Source of the DNA: Diphasiastrum complanatum
Taxonomy: Eukaryota > Streptophyta > Lycopodiopsida > Lycopodiales > Lycopodiaceae
Assembly (NCBI GenBank): GCA_029204225.1
Contig: CM055095.1
Coordinates: 33,107,732-33,171,731, forward strand
DNA: 64,000 nt
Direction of reading: 5' to 3'
The position numbers and the translations under genes were made by a program. Under the pieces are notes generated by a model that did not search any database, was not told the origin of the DNA, and saw nothing but the letters and a program-made list of their open reading frames with translations. Position 1 is the first letter of the stretch. The number at the start of each line of letters is the position of its first letter. This document shows, one piece after another, positions 1 to 13,813 of this stretch.

Positions 1-1320
1 CTTGGATTTGGATGGACCGAATTGGTACTGGAATGGTGATCCCAGCTAGTTATTAGTCTTGGTATGAGTATATGGAGGTCAAAAAATTTCAAAGGTTAAT
101 TTGAAAATTTTGAAAAACATGACCTTTTGTTGAGAGTATTTGGCACATATATTTGAAGAACACAATACATGTTTGTGCCCTCTAATGGATTTCAGACATC
201 TTAAAAAACCTACTACATATCAAAATAATTTATACAAGCAAAACTAAATGCTAATTTGACAATATCTCCCATGCTTGGGTATCAACATGAGTATCACTTT
301 GGTTAAAATTAGTCTTTAAAATTAGCCTTAGTCTGATACTAATGTAGGTATTGACCTAATTAATAGACATATATCAAGTTTTTCATATCAGCCAAGTATG
401 GTTTTTAATACCAAGGTTGACCCTATGTACCCGACCAACATTGGTTTTTACAAAGTTTGACAAGAGGGTTGGTCACCATTCTCTACAATGTGCTCTAAAC
501 ATAGGTTATCTTGCTTAATGTGTGTCGTAAAAAAAGTCTTACTCTATAATTTTGTTGGGTTCATGAACTTCAACTGGACGACATTATTTTTAGGTTCCAT
601 TAACTAGTGCTTCATATTTTCAAAAGGTTTCATTTTCCCAGAGCTGAAAATTACAACTAGTCAATCTAAATGCAAAATTAAGTCTTGTTATGTGCTAGAT
701 AATGAAGATCCCCAAAATTAGAACAGCCCATGCATGTAAGATTTAAGCTAACCATATGGTAAGGACAAAAAGCCCGAGACATAGAAAAACATATGTTGAA
801 TCTCGTATAAATGTCGCTTGAACACTTTTTTGCGAATGTAGAGGATTGGCAAAAAACTATTTAGTTTAAGCTAAAATTTTCTTATGGCCCACAATTTTTG
901 GCATTTTAATAACTATGATGTCCTCTTCCAAGTTCTTAAGACCTTCTTCTAGGCCATAATATACTTTTGAGAGTTTCTATGGATCACAAAACGCATGTTC
1001 TACTGACATGTCACTTTCATGTGGTTTACATTTGTCTTATGGTCTCAAAAAATGATATAATCTATCAAATTTATATGCAGTTTTGTAAAGTCCTTAAGAA
1101 ATCTCATTCTTTGCATAATTTAATGCACTTCAAGAATGAAGATTAAAATGCCATGTTGATCCTTTACTATAGAGGAGAAGTTTTTCTATTGACATTTATT
1201 GGTTGTTTAATAAATTAATCAAATCACCAATGAAGGTTTCCTAGAAATATTGTTAAATTTTCTCAAACCAACTTATAAGGTCACTAGGTTTACCCTTATT
1301 CAAAGTGATCACAAATAGCT
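1..1320. other. AT-rich flank without recognisable gene
   Basis: No long ORF, RNA gene or terminal repeat could be recognised here. The right part may be further decayed internal sequence of the relict copia element that starts at 1466 and reads leftwards, but similarity fades below about 1320. Confidence 0.5.
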
Positions 1321-1466
1321 GCATCACCTTCTGGTTTGAGCTCTATGCCATCAACGATGTCCCACGATTCTTTGGCTAGTAGTATGACCCTCATCTTGAA
1401 TTTTCAGAGATGGTAGTTGCCTCCATCGAGTTTGTCAATCAGAGATGAACTAGAAGATGGATCCAT
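1321..1466 (-). pseudogene. Relict copia (family B) gag N-terminus
   Basis: Read on the minus strand from an ATG at 1466, this segment matches the gag start of the plus-strand copia element at 27288 (both begin MDPS and share the DKLDG and WDIVDGI segments). The reading frame is broken, including a Trp-to-stop change, and similarity is lost near 1320. Gag would have formed the element's particle. The match plus the neighbouring primer-binding site identify this as the 5' end of an old minus-strand member of the same family. Confidence 0.7.
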
Positions 1467-1600
1467 TCTGGTTTGAATGAGATCGTTGGTAGAAGCAACA
1501 AAATCAGAACACTGTTGGCTGCGCGCTTGCTATAGAAAATGTCTTGATAGAAACAAGACCGATAATCCGCGCAGTAGAAATGCAGATTACTGAAATGCCC

Positions 1601-1612
1601 ACTCTGATACCA
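1601..1612 (-). other. Primer-binding site of relict copia B
   Basis: The minus strand reads TGGTATCAGAGT, one base from the common plant copia site complementary to initiator tRNA-Met. It directly adjoins the inner end of the LTR at 1613. The leader between it and the gag ATG resembles the leader of the 27144 element. Confidence 0.75.
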
Positions 1613-2259
1613 TTTCATAAAACGTGGGTGACCGACAACGAAAGTTTGAGCGTAGGCATGTAGGAATGGAAACGCAACAGTTAGCAGCATAAATATTCAA
1701 GATGAATGATTCAGACAAATTGCACAAATGAACAATACAGTAGTGAGAAAAATGCACTCAGATTAATATCAAACAGTGAGTACAATGCTTGAAGCAATAA
1801 CTTCAACTTGATTGTTGAGCATGATTACGCTGGCTAAACTCTGATTGTTAAAAACCTTACTTAGCTCGATTCAGCTAGTAGTATATATTAACAAGTGTCT
1901 TCAAAAAATATCTTACAAGCATTGAATGCTATTTACAGCCGTCTTTGTATATGTACAAAGTAGGTAACCGCCCTTGGGATATTTAGTTGTCCAATTGTTT
2001 TAGGGTTGATGACAGTTTGGCGAAGTCGGTCTACCACTGTTGTGAAAAACCCGAAGGTGCCTTTGAATAGAGAAAGCATGTAAATCCCGAAGGTGCAAAA
2101 ATCCCGAAGGTATGCCTGACATGGATTTTAAGACATTCTGGTTACTGTGTCGCATTTTTCTGAAGGTGCGAAAAATGCGAAGAAGGCGAAGGTGCCTTAA
2201 AAATGTTTTAAGGCAAAAACGAAGATTGTGAAAAATGCGAAGGTCCGAAATATGTAGTT
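1613..2259 (-). repeat. Inner part of relict copia B 5' LTR
   Basis: This is the inner part of a 5' LTR of the family at 26241-27143; the outer part continues at 8394-8461 beyond the inserted element A. The inner end ends in AA where the related element ends in CA. The left half shares short blocks with the other family member (GGCGG..ACCTAC). The part at 2040-2240 is full of short degenerate CACCTTCGG-like repeats. The complete LTR would be about 715 bp. Confidence 0.65.
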
Positions 2260-2941
2260 TGTAAAAATTATAACAAATAAGGATCCTAAAACACTTGAAA
2301 TGATGAGGGAAACAATAGATTATGATTTCATAAGATTAGCACAAGTTGAACCATCAAAATCCATCAAAAATCTATGCTTGAACCTCACTAAATGGCCCAA
2401 ATCCTTGGAGAAGGCTTCACACGTGTGAAAGTACGGCCTCCCACAGTCTGAGTACTGTACACCATACCTACATTCAATCCTATAATCATTAGTAATCACA
2501 AGTACTCAAACAATTATGAACACAGAGAGCAATTGCACCATTATGAGAGAAAAAACATGAAATTGCTTGATTGATTTTGGTGAGATATCATCACCTATAT
2601 ATACATGATCCATCACGGTTTTGGGCAGGTATGAGTAGCCCTAAACCTATCCCTAATTCTAATTTTGGTGGATCTTTCATCCCTACCAAGTTAGGGTTGG
2701 AATCTTGGAGATCCCTCAACAATGCAAAAATTACCAAAAATAGCTCCTATTTTTTCTCCCTTGTATCTAAGCATAATTTAGACTCATTCCAAAGGTTCTA
2801 ACACTTAGGTCTACTTGAGAACATCCTTATGAATGGAATCCTATGCTATTTGTCACGTGTGACAAGCCACATCATGGTCATCTAACTATTTACAAGTCAT
2901 ATGACCAAAACTAGTCAAGCTAGAATTGTGAATTTTTAACA
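2260..2941 (-). repeat. 3' LTR of copia A
   Basis: This 682-bp repeat pairs with 7707-8388 and with 59042-59723. It begins TGTAAAAATT and ends TTTTTAACA on the plus strand. It contains a perfect palindrome around CACGTG at 2416-2429 and an inverted repeat TTGTCAC/GTGACAA near 2850-2868. The short ORF at 2571-2801 is just LTR sequence and is not counted as a gene. Confidence 0.93.
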
Positions 2942-2952
2942 CTCCTCCTCAC
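2942..2952 (-). other. Polypurine tract of copia A
   Basis: The minus strand reads GTGAGGAGGAG directly before the 3' LTR. This is the expected place and composition for the plus-strand priming tract. Element D has a nearly identical tract. Confidence 0.8.
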
Positions 2953-4740
2953 TATCTAGCTTGGTTCAATCATTGCTTTACTAATCACTCCAAGTGATGA
3001 TCTGAACTTCATAAAAGGTGTCTTTTGAAGTGGTTTAGTAAGTAGATCAGCTACACATTCATTGCTTGGAACATGCTCCAAAGCAATCTCCTTGGCTTGC
3101 ACCATTTCTCTCACAAAGTGATGGCATATCTCAATGTGCTTAGATCTTGCATGGAAGATTGGGTTAGATGCAAGGTGTTGGGCTGATATATTGTCATTGT
3201 AGATGATTGGTGCCTCCTATGAATCCATGATCTTTAGTTCCACCAATAATCTCTTGATCCAAAGTACCTCCTTTGTAGTGGTTGTCAAAGCTTTGTACTT
3301 GGCCTCGGTTGAAGATAGAGATATAGTTTCTTGCTTTTTTGAAAGCCATGAAACCACACCTTCTCCTATGAAAGTTGAATAGGAACTTGTTGATTTCCTA
3401 TCCCTCTTGTCCCCTGCAAAATCTGAATCACTAAATGCATGAAGGTTAATCACATCTCTTCTATATAGAATCCCAAAATCCAATGTACCCGAGACGTATC
3501 TTAGAATCCTCTTAGCCTTTTTCCAATGGATATTCAATGGCTTTTGCATGGATTGGATCAACCTACATACACTAAAGCTAAGATCTGGTCTAGTTATAGT
3601 GATCCACATTAAGGAACCTATAAGTTGCCTAATGTCCATGAAGGATCTTTCATCATCTTCATTTGGCACTTTTACATCTTGCTCCATTGGTGTGTCAACA
3701 CTTTTGCATACTTCCATCTTAAACTTCTTTAAAAGACTTTGAACATAGTTTACTTGACTTATAAAGATAAAATCAGACCCTATAAGTACTTCTATGCCTA
3801 AGATGAAGTGAAGACACCCTAGATCTACCATCTTGAACTCTAAGGATAGATCTATCTTGATTTTTTCAATACCATCAACACTATTTCCACTAATGATGAT
3901 GTCATCTACATAAATGAGTAAAAGTACAATACCAACATCATCAAACTTAATGTAAAGAGTGGGATCATATTCACTTTGAACAAAAGAAAGTGAAATAAGA
4001 TAGCAATGTAGTCTTGAATTCCAAGATCTCGAGGCTTGCTTCAAGCCATAGATGCTTCTTTGGAGATGGCATACTTTGTTCTCCATTCCATGCTTGATGA
4101 ACCCTTGTGGCTGCTCCATATAGATATCCTCTTCCAAAAAACCATTCAAGAAAGCATTAGAGACATCCATTTGACATAGAATCCATCCAAAATGTGATGC
4201 AAGTGCAATGATTAGTCTTATTGTGACCATCTTGGCCACGGGTGCAAAAGTTTCCTCATAGTCTATCCCTCTCTCTTGAGCATAACCTTTTGTAACTAAT
4301 CTTGCTTTATGTTTGTTAACACTCCCATTTGCATTCAACTTAAGCTTGAAGACCCACTTGCATCCTATTACATTCCTTTGAGGTCTCTCAACAAGCAACC
4401 AAGTTTCATTCTCAATCAAGGCATCATACTCATCCAACATAGCTTTATACCATTCTTTGGAGTTCAATGCATCTTCAACATTAGATGGTTCTTCAAAACT
4501 AGATAAAGCATAAGAAGTGGATGAGATACCCTCAACTTGCTGTCCTTTGCCTTGATATCTGAGCCTTGATGGCTCCACTTTTGCCCTTGAAGATCTCCTT
4601 GGTGTGATAGGTGGGTTTGGTGCTTGCTCCTCCATGAGCTCCTCCTCAAAACCAAGATCTTGCTCCTCGGCCATCTTCTTCTTGATTGTTGGAGCACTTG
4701 AGCCTTCTTCAAGCATATGCATATGATGTTCATCAAAGAT
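2953..4740 (-). pseudogene. Copia A reverse transcriptase and RNase H
   Basis: The main open stretch is 3217-4722 (501 codons). RT motifs appear in order: KARLVTKGYAQ near residue 140, DVSNAFLNG near 186 and catalytic YVDD at 271-274. RNase H follows with DSDFAGD and SSTEAKY near 450-490. The part before residue 80 is the linker after integrase. An in-frame TAG at 3217-3219 cuts RNase H, and its C-terminal tail remains readable down to about 2960. A one-base frameshift separates this stretch from integrase near 4733. In a working element it would copy RNA into DNA in cytoplasmic particles; here it is disrupted. Confidence 0.88.
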
Positions 4741-5548
4741 GTTGTTTCAAGGATGGGAGATAGACTTTGTAGCCCTTGCTTGAGCTTGCATATCCAAGCA
4801 TGATCCCTCTTGTGGAAGATGGATCCTCCTTGGTTCTTGTTTCCAATGGCACATGCACATAACATATACACCCAAAAACTTTCAAGTGATTAAGATTGGG
4901 TTTCTTTCCATACAACATCTCATAAGGAGTTTTGCCTTCAATTGCTTTGCAAGACACCCTATTCATCAAGTAGTTTGCACATACAAGAGACTCACCCCAA
5001 AAGGATTTGGGCAAACAAGCATCTGTTCTTAAAGCCTTAGAACATTCAAATAATGTTCTATTCCTTCTTTCAGAAACTCCATTTTGTTGAGGAGTGTAAG
5101 GACAAGAAGTCTCTTTCTTGATCCCTTCCTCCTCACAAAAGGCCTTGAACTCATTGGAGATGAATTCTCCACCATTGTCACTTCTAAGAATCTTGATGCT
5201 ATGATTATGATGCTTTTCCACAAACAACTTGAACTTTACAAAAGTATCAAATACTTGAGACTTGAAGGAAAGTAAGAACACCCAACAATATCTTGAGTAG
5301 TCATCAATGAAGGTTAAAAACATGGATGAACCTCCATTAGATTTGGTGCTAGCAATGTGCACATCCGAGTGTATGAGTTCAAGAGGATGAGATGACTTTG
5401 TGATGGAGTTAGGAAACACCTTCTTATGTGCCTTGGATAAGGCACAAGCTTCACAAACCTTGTCTTCCTTCCCAATAGACCTTGGTAGGCCTAAAGCATA
5501 CTCCTCCTTGATCATAGCCTCCATGGAACCCGAGTTGACATGTCCAAG
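4733..5548 (-). pseudogene. Copia A integrase
   Basis: This stretch is in the same frame as gag-protease, separated from it only by a TGA at 5549-5551. It carries the CEACALSK cysteines of the zinc-binding HHCC domain, then the catalytic D (HSDVHIAS), D (RSDNGGEF) and E (GVSERRNRT). All three catalytic residues are present. The frame ends near 4733 by a frameshift into the RT frame. Integrase would insert the cDNA into chromosomes. The nonsense codon at the HHCC histidine segment is consistent with a CGA-to-TGA change. Confidence 0.88.
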
Positions 5549-6895
5549 TCATTTGTGCCATAAAGTAAAGGTAGATATCTTGCTCTTCTCGGCCAACATG
5601 ACAACATTAGTATCCACAAATGCATCCAACTTATGAAGTTTGCCAAGTCTAGTGCCCTTAGCCACTATCTTACCCTTCTTCTTGATGAAACATTCATTTG
5701 AAGCAAAGTCAACATTGAAACCATTGTCTACCATTTGGCCAACACTTAGTAGATTCTTTGTTATTGTAGGAATGTACAAAACACCTTCTATGTTGATCTT
5801 TTTGGAAGATCCTAAGCAAAGGGGAATGCTACCAACTCCTTCAATCTTACAAGCTTCATCATTTGCTGTATAGATAGACTTTATAGGTCCATCATAAGAT
5901 AAGAGAGAAGAGAAAAACTCCCTTTTACTAGTCATGTGTGAACTAGCACCCGAGTCAATCCACCAAGGATCTTCTCCTTTGAAGCTTGTTGAAGAAAATA
6001 TGGACATCATGAGACAGTCCTCATGTGAACTCTCCTCCTCCTCCTCTTTGCTCATGTTGGCTTGGATGTGATCTTTCTTCCTCTTGAAGCATTCCGAGGC
6101 ATAATGCCCCATCTTGCTACAATAGTAGCACTTCACCTTTGATTTGTCCTTCTTGACTTTGGTGGTTGATGGAGATGCCTTTGAGGGTCCTTCTTGATCC
6201 TCAAGCTTTGTAGACTTCTTGAATGTTGATCCTTTGCCTTTGGACTTGCCTTTGCCTTTGGTGAAGAGAGCTTGGTCATCTCCACCTTGGATGGAAAGCC
6301 TATCCATCCTCTCTTGCATTTGGCTCCTTCTTGATTCCTCGGCCATGAGTGTGCCTTGGAGTTCTTCAAGTATGGGTAGCTTACCCATAATTGCATATCC
6401 CTGAACCAAATTGTCAAATTCAAAGCTTAGTCCATTCAATATGAGTTGAACAAGCTCTTCATCCTTGATAGGGTCACCTATAAAGGCTAGCTCTTTGTTC
6501 AATTCCTTTACTCGTAGGACAAAAGTATGTGCACTCTCTCCTTTCTTTTGATAGCTTCTATAGATTTGATTCTTCAAAGCTAACATTCTAGTTTGGTTCT
6601 TGGATTCATAGACCTTTTGCAAAGTCTCCCAAGCATCTTGAGCTAAAGTGCAATCTCCTACCTCTCTTAAGAGTTCATTTGCAACATTCATTTTTATGCA
6701 ATGTAGTGCAACATTGCACCTCTTGATGTATTTGGCTTTTTCTTGAGGATGAATAGGTTCACCCTCCTTACCATTTACAATTTCCATCAGATCTTGCATG
6801 ATCATGATAGATTCCATTCTAACTTTCCATATGGAATAGTTAGTTTTGTTGAGCCTTTCATTAGTATCCAAAAGATATGCATTTATAGATGCCAT
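5549..6895 (-). CDS. Copia A gag and protease
   Basis: A 448-codon open frame begins with ATG at 6895. Residues 1-210 form the retrotransposon gag domain. A Lys/Ser-rich stretch follows, then a CCHC zinc knuckle at 256-269 (CX2CX4HX4C, all four ligands present) and the aspartic protease motif DSGA at 314-317. The frame stops at TGA 5549-5551 just before integrase. Gag would package the RNA and protease would process the polyprotein. The stop leaves a complete gag-protease frame, so only these two products could be made without readthrough. Confidence 0.88.
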   Translation of the reverse strand: MASINAYLLDTNERLNKTNYSIWKVRMESIMIMQDLMEIVNGKEGEPIHPQEKAKYIKRCNVALHCIKMNVANELLREVGDCTLAQDAWETLQKVYESKNQTRMLALKNQIYRSYQKKGESAHTFVLRVKELNKELAFIGDPIKDEELVQLILNGLSFEFDNLVQGYAIMGKLPILEELQGTLMAEESRRSQMQERMDRLSIQGGDDQALFTKGKGKSKGKGSTFKKSTKLEDQEGPSKASPSTTKVKKDKSKVKCYYCSKMGHYASECFKRKKDHIQANMSKEEEEESSHEDCLMMSIFSSTSFKGEDPWWIDSGASSHMTSKREFFSSLLSYDGPIKSIYTANDEACKIEGVGSIPLCLGSSKKINIEGVLYIPTITKNLLSVGQMVDNGFNVDFASNECFIKKKGKIVAKGTRLGKLHKLDAFVDTNVVMLAEKSKISTFTLWHK

Positions 6896-7694
6896 CTAGT
6901 CTCCTAATCAAGGACTTGACACAAATGAAGGTTACTTCTATTGATTTGATTGAAGGTCTACCTTATCCCACTTCTTAGGGACCTGAAAAGATCAGTAATA
7001 GACTTCCTATAAAGATCTAAGAATGATCTCTAACAAAATCAAATCATAGAATACTAGAAACAATGCACTTGCTTGATTGAAGTAGACAATACTACTAGAA
7101 TTGCCCCTCTTTCTATAAAGAACATTAAAGCTTCCAAATGATCTGATCAAGAGTGAATTTCAGCAACCTAATATACTTCCAAAATCACTTGTAAAAGATA
7201 TAAATGGAACTTAATGATGATGCAAGACAATCTACTATCCAATCACAAGGAAAAAATGATCAAAATTGATGAAAAATTGATCTAATTTGGTGCATAAGTC
7301 AAGCAATGGTTGGACTGAACCTAAATCACTTTAGGAGGTGTCTACTACACCTTGGAACAGCCTTGAAGAGTCCCCAAAACTCTGATCTTCCCTCTCTTTG
7401 AATGCTAGAAAGCCTCCTCTATGAAATCACCTCCAAAACTTGCTTAGAAATCAATGCTTGGAGCAAGCAAAACTTGCTATCTTGGTAATGTGAATTGAAT
7501 TCAACTTTGCCTCTGGTTTTAGACACCTAAACACCTGCAAATGTTGTCACACAACACCAATCTCCAATGCATTTGACTCACTTTGAGTTCTAGAATCAAT
7601 ATTAGATGCTAAGATCCAATCTACACAAGATTTAGATCAAAAATTGTGATCAAATTGAATGAAAACCAAGGATTTAGCTCATTTCAGCCTTTAG
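6896..7694 (-). other. Copia A untranslated leader
   Basis: This is the leader of about 800 bp between the primer-binding site and the gag ATG. No ORF of interest was seen. Its distal 160 bp (7546-7706, including the primer site) are repeated at 58881-59041. Confidence 0.8.
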
Positions 7695-7706
7695 GCTCTG
7701 ATACCA
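7695..7706 (-). other. Primer-binding site of copia A
   Basis: The minus strand reads TGGTATCAGAGC, a perfect initiator tRNA-Met complement. It lies with no gap against the 5' LTR ending at 7707. Confidence 0.92.
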
Positions 7707-8388
7707 TGTAAAAATTACAGCAAATAAGGATCCTAAAACACTTGAAATGATGAGGGAAACAATATATTATGATTTCATAAGATTAGCACAAGTTGAACCA
7801 TCAAAATCCATCAAAAATCTATGCTTGAACCTCAATAAATGGCCCAAATCCTTGAAGAAGTCTTCACACGTGTGAAAGTACGGCCTCCCACAGTCTGAGT
7901 ACTGTACACCAGACCTACATTCAATCCTATAATCATTAGTAATCACAAGTACTCAAACAATTATGAACATAGAGAGCAATTGCACCATTATGAGAGAAAA
8001 AACATGAAATTGCTTGATTGATTTTGGTGAGATATCATCACCTATATATACATGATCCATCACGGTTTTGGGCAGGTATGAGTAGCCCTAAACCTATCCC
8101 TAATGCTAATTTTGGTGGATCTTTCATCCCTACCAAGTTAGGGTTGGAATCTTGGAGATCCCTCAACAATGCAAAAATTACCAAAAATAGCTCCTATTTT
8201 TTCTCCCTTGTATCTAAGCATAATTTGGACTCATTCCAAAGGTTCTAACACTTAGGTCTACTTGAGAACATCCTTATGAATGGAATCCTATGCTATTTGG
8301 CACGTGTGACAAGCCACATCATGACCATCTAACTATTTACAAGTCATATGACCAAAACTAGTCAAGCTAGAATTGTGAATTTTTAACA
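7707..8388 (-). repeat. 5' LTR of copia A
   Basis: This is 682 bp, the same length as the left LTR. A perfect 14-bp palindrome with a G-box core lies at 7863-7876. The flanking TAGTT at 8389-8393 repeats 2255-2259. Confidence 0.93.
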
Positions 8389-8393
8389 TAGTT

Positions 8394-8461
8394 GGCCTTC
8401 GGCTGTTTTCAGGATGCTCATTACTTGAACGATTGTTAAGGCTGAGCATTAAAATCTAACA
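8394..8461 (-). repeat. Outer part of relict copia B LTR
   Basis: On the minus strand this begins TGTTAGATTT at 8461 and runs through ATGCTCAG and GTAATGAGCATCCTGAAAA. It matches the first 50 bp or so of the family-B LTR at 26241, which begins TGTTGGATTT. The remainder of this LTR is at 1613-2259, across element A. Confidence 0.8.

Positions 8462-10984
<2,523 letters not shown>

Positions 10985-11032
<48 letters not shown>
10985..11032. repeat. (CT)n microsatellite upstream of SRS
   Basis: An uninterrupted CT run of about 48 bp. It lies about 600 bp upstream of the SRS coding start, where plant genes often carry pyrimidine tracts in the promoter or 5' leader. Confidence 0.97.
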
Positions 11033-11034
<2 letters not shown>

Positions 11035-11109
11035 CAGGTCATATACCCCAGATCATATAGATTTCTCTGCCCTATTCGTCTACGTTCTGTGTTTTTCCTT
11101 TAATTCTCC

Positions 11110-11118
11110 TATATAATA
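11110..11118 (+). promoter_or_regulatory. Possible TATA box of the SRS gene
   Basis: TATATAATA lies about 530 bp upstream of the coding ATG and just downstream of the CT tract. This is motif and position only. A small upstream ORF (ATG at 11153, stop near 11220) would lie in the leader if transcription starts shortly after it. Confidence 0.3.
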
Positions 11119-11640
11119 CAACCCAATTCAGTTTCCCTGCTTTTCCTGAAAGATGGCTTCACTTCATACACCAGTTTTTAAATTTCTTTACAATTTTTTC
11201 CATGCATGCATGATGATATAACATTTCTAGGAAGATGGCTGATGAGGTTGACCTGAGACAATAGGGAGAGACTTGGTTGCTGGGTAGATTGTAAGTATGG
11301 TCTTTGTAGATCAATCATCATCTGGTTTGGTTTTTTGTAGTCTCTGAAGATCAATCATCATCCCAATATTGCTGTTTTTGTTGTGTTCCTGGCTGGATAT
11401 TGCAAAGGGTTGCTCATCAAGAGCTATGTGGAATTGATGCATGACTTGATGTCTGATTTTGAAGTTGCTTCAGGAGCTCAGAGAGTAGTTCTGTTTTCAG
11501 AAATCTGGTGTCTTTACTCAGGCAGCTAGTAGTGCTGAGCAAAAGCTTTGGATTGATTTGCAAGCACTGGCGTCCCTTTGGACGCAAGCGGTGACAAAAT
11601 TGGGACTGCATCCAGCGATCATGGGAACTGGAGCAGGCTC

Positions 11641-12652
11641 ATGGGTTATGGATTTGTTGGCGAGAGGAGTCATTCGGAGGTAGCTCGGAACAGGAGGATT
11701 GTTTCTGCAAGAGAGTTGAGCAGTGGGGTGGGGTTAACCTCTGGCCATCCAGTTGGAACTGGACTAGGACTAGCATCTGCAGGTGGAGCTGGTTCAGTGA
11801 TACAGAGCGAGGTCTCTGGAAATGTGAACGGGAGGGCAGAAGATTTTGCTAGCGATTATGGAGAATACAGGTATCGGAAGAGGGAGGATGATGGGGAAAC
11901 CTGTGTTATAGGAAGCAGGAGTGGGGGAAGCTTTGTGGCTTATGTTGCTGCGGAAGCAAAAGTGCAGTTAGGAAACAATGTAGACGTGGGTGCATTTGGA
12001 GGAAATGGAGGAGTTTTTGCAGCAGTGGAAAGTGGGAGAAGGATTGCCGCAGTTCAAGAAAAGCAAGAAGATACCGAGGAGGGATCAAAAGCTGCAGCAG
12101 CTCGTGATTTAGAGGGAAGAGAATTGAAAGAGGATGCACTTTTGAGTATCAGTGGCAAACCGGAGATAGGAAATTCAATGCAAGGACCCACAGAAGCATT
12201 TTCGCATGCAGAAACTTTAGCGACAACTTTGGAAGCGTCTCGAGAAGAGGAAGGCGAGGTGCAACATCCACAGCATCTTTACGCATCATCAGAGGTGGAA
12301 AAGCAGAAAGCTGCGAGTCAGGAAGGTATTGGAGGAGGATCTTCCTGCAAAGAGTGTGGAAATCAAGCAAAGAAGGATTGTCGGTATCAGCGCTGCCGAA
12401 CTTGTTGCAAAAGTAGAGACTTCAACTGTCCCACACATATTAAGAGCACCTGGGTGCCGGTTTCCAAAAGGAGAGAGCGTTTGCAAGCTGATGGCGGCGC
12501 TTCATCAGCTGAGCAACCCCTACCAAAATCCAAGCGGGCACGCAATCTTCCTTTCGTAGGTGTACCTGCTGCTGGCACTTCTATCACAGCTACTTCGCCT
12601 GTCACCTCTCCTCATGGCTCGGATATAAACTCGAGCCACCCATCTCAATCAG
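11641..12652 (+). CDS. SHI/STY-family transcription factor, exon 1 (zinc finger)
   Basis: Exon 1 encodes residues 1-337 of a predicted 437-residue SHI-related sequence (SRS) protein, a plant-specific nuclear transcription factor family tied to auxin synthesis and organ development. Residues 236-263 form the diagnostic RING-like zinc finger with cysteine spacing CX2CX7CX4CX2CCX6C. It is followed by the conserved [17 protein letters not shown] segment. The N-terminal part is Gly/Ala/Glu-rich and has no other domain. The start at 11641 is the first in-frame ATG after a stop at 11554; an upstream non-coding or coding exon is not excluded. The exon ends at a consensus donor (AG|GTGAGT). Without splicing the frame runs on to a stop at 12808-12810. 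Confidence 0.88.
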
Positions 12653-12810
12653 GTGAGTTGTGGTGCTCTTTCTTACAAGAATATCATCTGCCTGTTTACA
12701 CACTGCATGTTTACATAGTAGTTCAGCAGTATTTCTTACTTTCACTCTTGCAACGAACCAGAACGATATTTCTCTGTCCAATATGTAGTCAAAACATCAA
12801 GAACTTGTAA

Positions 12811-13806
12811 CTATCAACAATTTTTAGGAGGCATTCATCTTGACAAGAGTGCTCATATTGGAGCTAGAATGAAGGGGTTCCATCTTTTCAGTTTCATGGA
12901 TGCTACTGTAGACTCCTAGTCTCAGATGTGAGCATGGATATGCTCTACGGTTGGGTAGTGAGTCCTATGTCCAGACGTCCAGACTCCATGTATGCTCAAT
13001 AGATCTATGTCAAGTTAGTCCTTCGTGAGCCTTCATTAGCAGTATTAAGGTCTGAGCGTGCATGTTGGAGATAAACTATGTTTGGAAAGGAGTGCTACTG
13101 CGATACTGGAATCAACCTGAAAATCAAGCATGGTTCTTGTCTAGTGGAAAATCAAGGAAACTCTAGGATTGCATCGAGTCAAGTTTTCAAGCAGGATCCA
13201 GAGAGGAATTCTCCATAGATTTGACCCAAGAAAGTCCTTCAATGGTCGTTTGCTTGATGCCATTTTCTCTTTGAGATTTAGATCAGAAGTGGCTAATAAT
13301 CTTGTTCCATTTTACTAAAGTAGATCAATTGCTGCTGATGTAATCATTATGTGTCTTTAACTAGAGAGTTAAACTAACCACTATGCAATCCTCCGATATG
13401 ACCATGGTGAAAAACTGTGTCGAGTAGCTTTACAATTTGATGAAATTTGTGCTAAGTTTTGGTCCAAGAGTAGGTTGTATGACTATAAATCATAGATGCA
13501 CAGTGTTCTGGAATGCTGCATTTTGGAATGGTTTTGGAAATCTGGAGCGTTCTGTTATGGAAGTGGAACGTTGCACCTTTTAATTTTAAATTTTTTCCAA
13601 ATTTTTTTTCATGTATGTGTAGGGTGGAAAAAAACAACACATAGATTGTAAAAAAAATTCAAAACATTGTGAACTGTCATTCAAACTATCTAGTATCAGT
13701 ACTGAGTGATCATTGATGCATCGTGTTTGATTCTCTTACAATCCGGACTCCAATTTATTGTTTGCAATGGTAGAATTGTCTATCATAGTACATACGTGGT
13801 AATGAC
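12811..13806. other. Intron sequence with no recognised element
   Basis: No ORF or terminal repeat could be assigned. The 3' part of gypsy E, including any 3' LTR, may be buried here but was not recognised. Confidence 0.4.
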
Positions 13807-13813
13807 TCACGAG

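Larger units (their letters stand above)
2260..8388 (-). mobile_element. Complete Ty1/copia retrotransposon A
   Basis: The element is 6129 bp with two 682-bp LTRs (TGT...ACA) and a perfect 5-bp target duplication TAGTT at 2255-2259 and 8389-8393. The primer-binding site abuts the right LTR and a purine tract abuts the left LTR, so it reads right to left. The LTRs differ at roughly a dozen sites by eye with no length change, which suggests fairly recent insertion. Gag, protease, integrase, RT and RNase H follow in copia order, but the single polyprotein frame is broken by at least two stops and one frameshift. It sits inside an LTR of the older family-B relict. Confidence 0.93.

Noticed and set aside
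2571-2801. A 76-codon ORF present three times (2571, 8018, 59353)
   Set aside because: It lies wholly inside the LTR of element A; the three copies are the three LTRs.
11578-11640. SRS start at TTG 11578
   Set aside because: It is not an ATG; the first in-frame ATG is 11641 and the frame is closed by TGA at 11554.
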